Both the position numbers and the translations under genes were made by a program. DNA of 58,747 nt, from assembly GCA_025359265.1 (NCBI GenBank), contig JANYHB010000024.1, positions 1 to 58,747 of the forward strand, in the 5' to 3' direction. The notes under the pieces were generated by a model. It had not been told where the DNA came from and did not search any database. It worked only from the letters and a program-made list of their open reading frames with translations. The DNA comes from Hyphomicrobiales bacterium (GTDB lineage Bacteria; Pseudomonadota; Alphaproteobacteria; Rhizobiales; Aestuariivirgaceae). Shown one piece after another: positions 57,362-58,747 of the stretch (positions within the stretch are counted from its first letter, which is position 1; every line of letters starts with the position of its first letter).

Positions 57362-57778
57362 ATGAAAAAACTGTTCAAATCATCGCGCACGGCCCTTATG
57401 GTCATCGCAACGCTGTTGTCGGCCTGCTCCAATAGTCCGCAAGGGGTGCGCATCATCAACGGTGCAATCTCCACCCCCACATCCAAACAAGCCGTCGCAA
57501 TCCGTAACTTTTCCGCTGCAGAAATTGCGCCCGCTGTCAGCGGCAAAACGTTCCAGTTCACCCGCACCGGCGCTTCAGGCTTTGTCACATTTAATGCCGA
57601 TGGCACATTGAGCGTAACGGATGATCAAAAGGGCCCCTCGGTGGGAAAGTGGAGCACATCAACGGGCCAATACTGTGAAACCTATTCCCCAGCCCTGCCG
57701 CTTGAATGCGGTGTGTTCAAATTCACCGGAGACGCCTACTTCGCCGCCAATTCACGGCTGGTGGAGATGAAGGTTTAG
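57362..57778 (+). CDS. Lipoprotein related to the one at 56076
   Basis: The 138 aa product has a lipoprotein signal (lipobox LLSAC) starting at ATG 57362. Its C-terminal domain has SGKTFQF, GFVTFNADGTL, VGKWSTSTGQYCETYSPALPLECGVFKF and a final strand, with the same order as the lipoprotein at 56076 (GK-aromatic, DGT, GKW, CE, PxxC). The two are therefore diverged paralogues. It follows the L,D-transpeptidase by 60 bases. Confidence 0.7.
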   Translation: MKKLFKSSRTALMVIATLLSACSNSPQGVRIINGAISTPTSKQAVAIRNFSAAEIAPAVSGKTFQFTRTGASGFVTFNADGTLSVTDDQKGPSVGKWSTSTGQYCETYSPALPLECGVFKFTGDAYFAANSRLVEMKV

Positions 57779-57982
57779 GCTTAAGATTATTTTTAAAATC
57801 AAAACCCGGTCTTGTTGACTCTGTCATCAACGCGGGCCTACCGTGGTGAACTATCCGCGGGGGGCAACGCTGGGGGCTATTAACGGCCTGCATCCTTCGT
57901 GTAAAATCCACATAGGCCGTGGGGAGCTATAAAGGCCGTTCACGGACCTTACACGCCGCAAGGCGGTGCGGGCAGTGACACT
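57779..57982. other. Gap before the truncated RTX gene, with an inverted repeat
   Basis: No gene start is visible. The RTX reading frame is open only back to a TAA at 57902, and no ATG or GTG with a ribosome binding site occurs in it. AACGGCCT (57882-57889) and AGGCCGTT (57933-57940) form an 8-bp inverted repeat. The sequence upstream has no RTX-like translation in any frame, so the 5' part of the gene appears lost or rearranged. Confidence 0.45.
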
Positions 57983-58702
57983 TTGGTCAATCTGGACAAC
58001 GACCACACGGCTTCCGTCAATCTCGGCAATATCGGCTTTGAGACTTACTATGGCGGGGCCATGGCCAGTTATGTGTATGGCGGCACATCAACAGCCAATC
58101 TCACCTTTGTGGGCCAAGGCGGAGCCGATGCCTTCATTGGTGGCGCGGGCAATGATGTAGCCATTGGCGGGGCGGGTGGGGATTATCTTGATGGCGGGGC
58201 TGGCAGCAATACGCTCAGCTATGCGGGTTCCCTGCAAGGGGTTTCCATCAATCTGCTGGCTGGCACAGCTTCGGGCGGGGATGCGCAAGGCGATTACTTC
58301 CTCAACTTCCAGAATGTGAATGGTTCCGCCGCCAATGATACGCTGTATGGCGATAACAATTCCAATACGCTGTATGGTGATGCCGGCAATGATGTTCTGG
58401 TTGGTTACGGCGGCAATGATTTGCTGATTGGGGCTGCGGGCAATGATTACCTCTACGGCGGATCAGGCAATGATATTTTTTATTATGCCGGCGCAGGCTT
58501 TGGCCATGATGAGATTGCCGATTTTACGATTGGCCAGGACCAGATTTACATCAGCACTGCTTTGGCAGCCAATTTCCCCACCTTGCAGTTTTATTTATTC
58601 CAAAGTGGAGCCAACGTTCTCGTGGCCTTCGGCCCAGACACCATTCAGATCGACAACACCACCATCGCCAGCCTCCACGCCACCGATTTTGTGTTTTTCT
58701 GA
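57983..58702 (+). CDS. C-terminal RTX (GGxGxD) protein, probably 5'-truncated
   Basis: The coding sequence gives about 239 aa from a TTG, but nonapeptide-like sequence (GGAGSDTL) begins before it, so the start is not real or the gene is truncated. Repeats include [39 protein letters not shown] and [13 protein letters not shown]. These bind calcium as a beta-roll. The end ([16 protein letters not shown] to ATDFVFF) is a typical type I secretion C-terminus. The PrtD/PrtE-like exporter at 28358-31461 could carry it. An N-terminal effector domain, if it ever existed, is absent here. Confidence 0.7.
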   Translation: MVNLDNDHTASVNLGNIGFETYYGGAMASYVYGGTSTANLTFVGQGGADAFIGGAGNDVAIGGAGGDYLDGGAGSNTLSYAGSLQGVSINLLAGTASGGDAQGDYFLNFQNVNGSAANDTLYGDNNSNTLYGDAGNDVLVGYGGNDLLIGAAGNDYLYGGSGNDIFYYAGAGFGHDEIADFTIGQDQIYISTALAANFPTLQFYLFQSGANVLVAFGPDTIQIDNTTIASLHATDFVFF

Positions 58703-58725
58703 GGGTGCGCACCTTGGAAATTTTA

Positions 58726-58746
58726 CCCCCCGCACTATGCGGGGGG
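58726..58746 (+). terminator. Strong hairpin at the window end
   Basis: CCCCCCGCA (58726-58734) pairs with TGCGGGGGG (58738-58746) around a 3-base loop CTA, 24 bases after the RTX stop. The T-run, if any, is beyond the window. Very likely the terminator of the RTX gene. Confidence 0.6.
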
Positions 58747-58747
58747 G

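Overview
The window looks like chromosomal DNA of a mid-GC alphaproteobacterium, most likely a member of the Hyphomicrobiales (Rhizobiales) or a near relative. This rests on the polarity module divK-pleD-DUF3572-dinB, the alphaproteobacterial families DUF3572 and DUF1489, trxB followed directly by a LysR gene, the alphaproteobacterial forms of CarB and PdxJ, an Omp25/31-type porin, and TTAA-N7-TTAA boxes typical of CtrA targets. Start assignments combine family alignment from memory with visible ribosome binding sites and 4-base overlaps. No database search was run.

Layout. 1-3121: an MmeI-like fused restriction-modification enzyme with an overlapping unknown partner cut by the window edge. 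3185-7935: rlmE, a Ppx/GppA phosphatase, a soluble histidine kinase and a HerA-type ATPase. 7990-9351: tRNA-Gln(CUG), a decayed stretch and two tiny secreted-peptide genes. 9526-18840: carB, an SDR dehydrogenase, greA with a leader hairpin, an Omp25-like porin behind tandem CtrA-type boxes, ilvC, pdxJ and a periplasmic 5'-nucleotidase. 18841-22131 (minus strand): tatABC, pleD and divK. 22359-26825: DUF3572, dinB, a LuxR-type autoinducer-binding protein without a DNA-binding domain, panC, DUF1489, dodecin and an Mrr-like nuclease. 26959-31461 (minus strand): a TPR-SPOR protein and a type I secretion ABC transporter with its adaptor.

31585-45434 is a cobalamin and cobalt region. A cobalamin riboswitch precedes cbtB-cbtA-cobW-cobN-cobO and a truncated haemoglobin. 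A second unit starts from its own promoter and a structured leader in which a hairpin covers the ribosome binding site of cbiX; it continues cbiX-cobH-cobL-cobI-cbiG/cobJ-cobM with ATGA overlaps. The cluster holds both an early cobalt chelatase (CbiX) and the late one (CobN). It lacks cobG/cobZ, cobK, cobS, cobT, cobB and all lower-ligand genes, which must lie elsewhere or be replaced.

45479-58747: a three-gene operon (Lrp regulator, BenE-type transporter, RBBP9-like hydrolase) with 4-base overlaps, then trxB-lysR, a LysE exporter, DUF1993, aspartate aminotransferase, an FAD monooxygenase, rlmJ, an L,D-transpeptidase flanked by two related small lipoproteins, and a 5'-truncated RTX gene ending the window at a strong hairpin. 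The RTX protein is a plausible cargo of the type I exporter at 28-31 kb. The genome is compact: four convergent gene pairs share a single palindromic tetranucleotide (CTAG or TTAA) as the stop codon for both strands.
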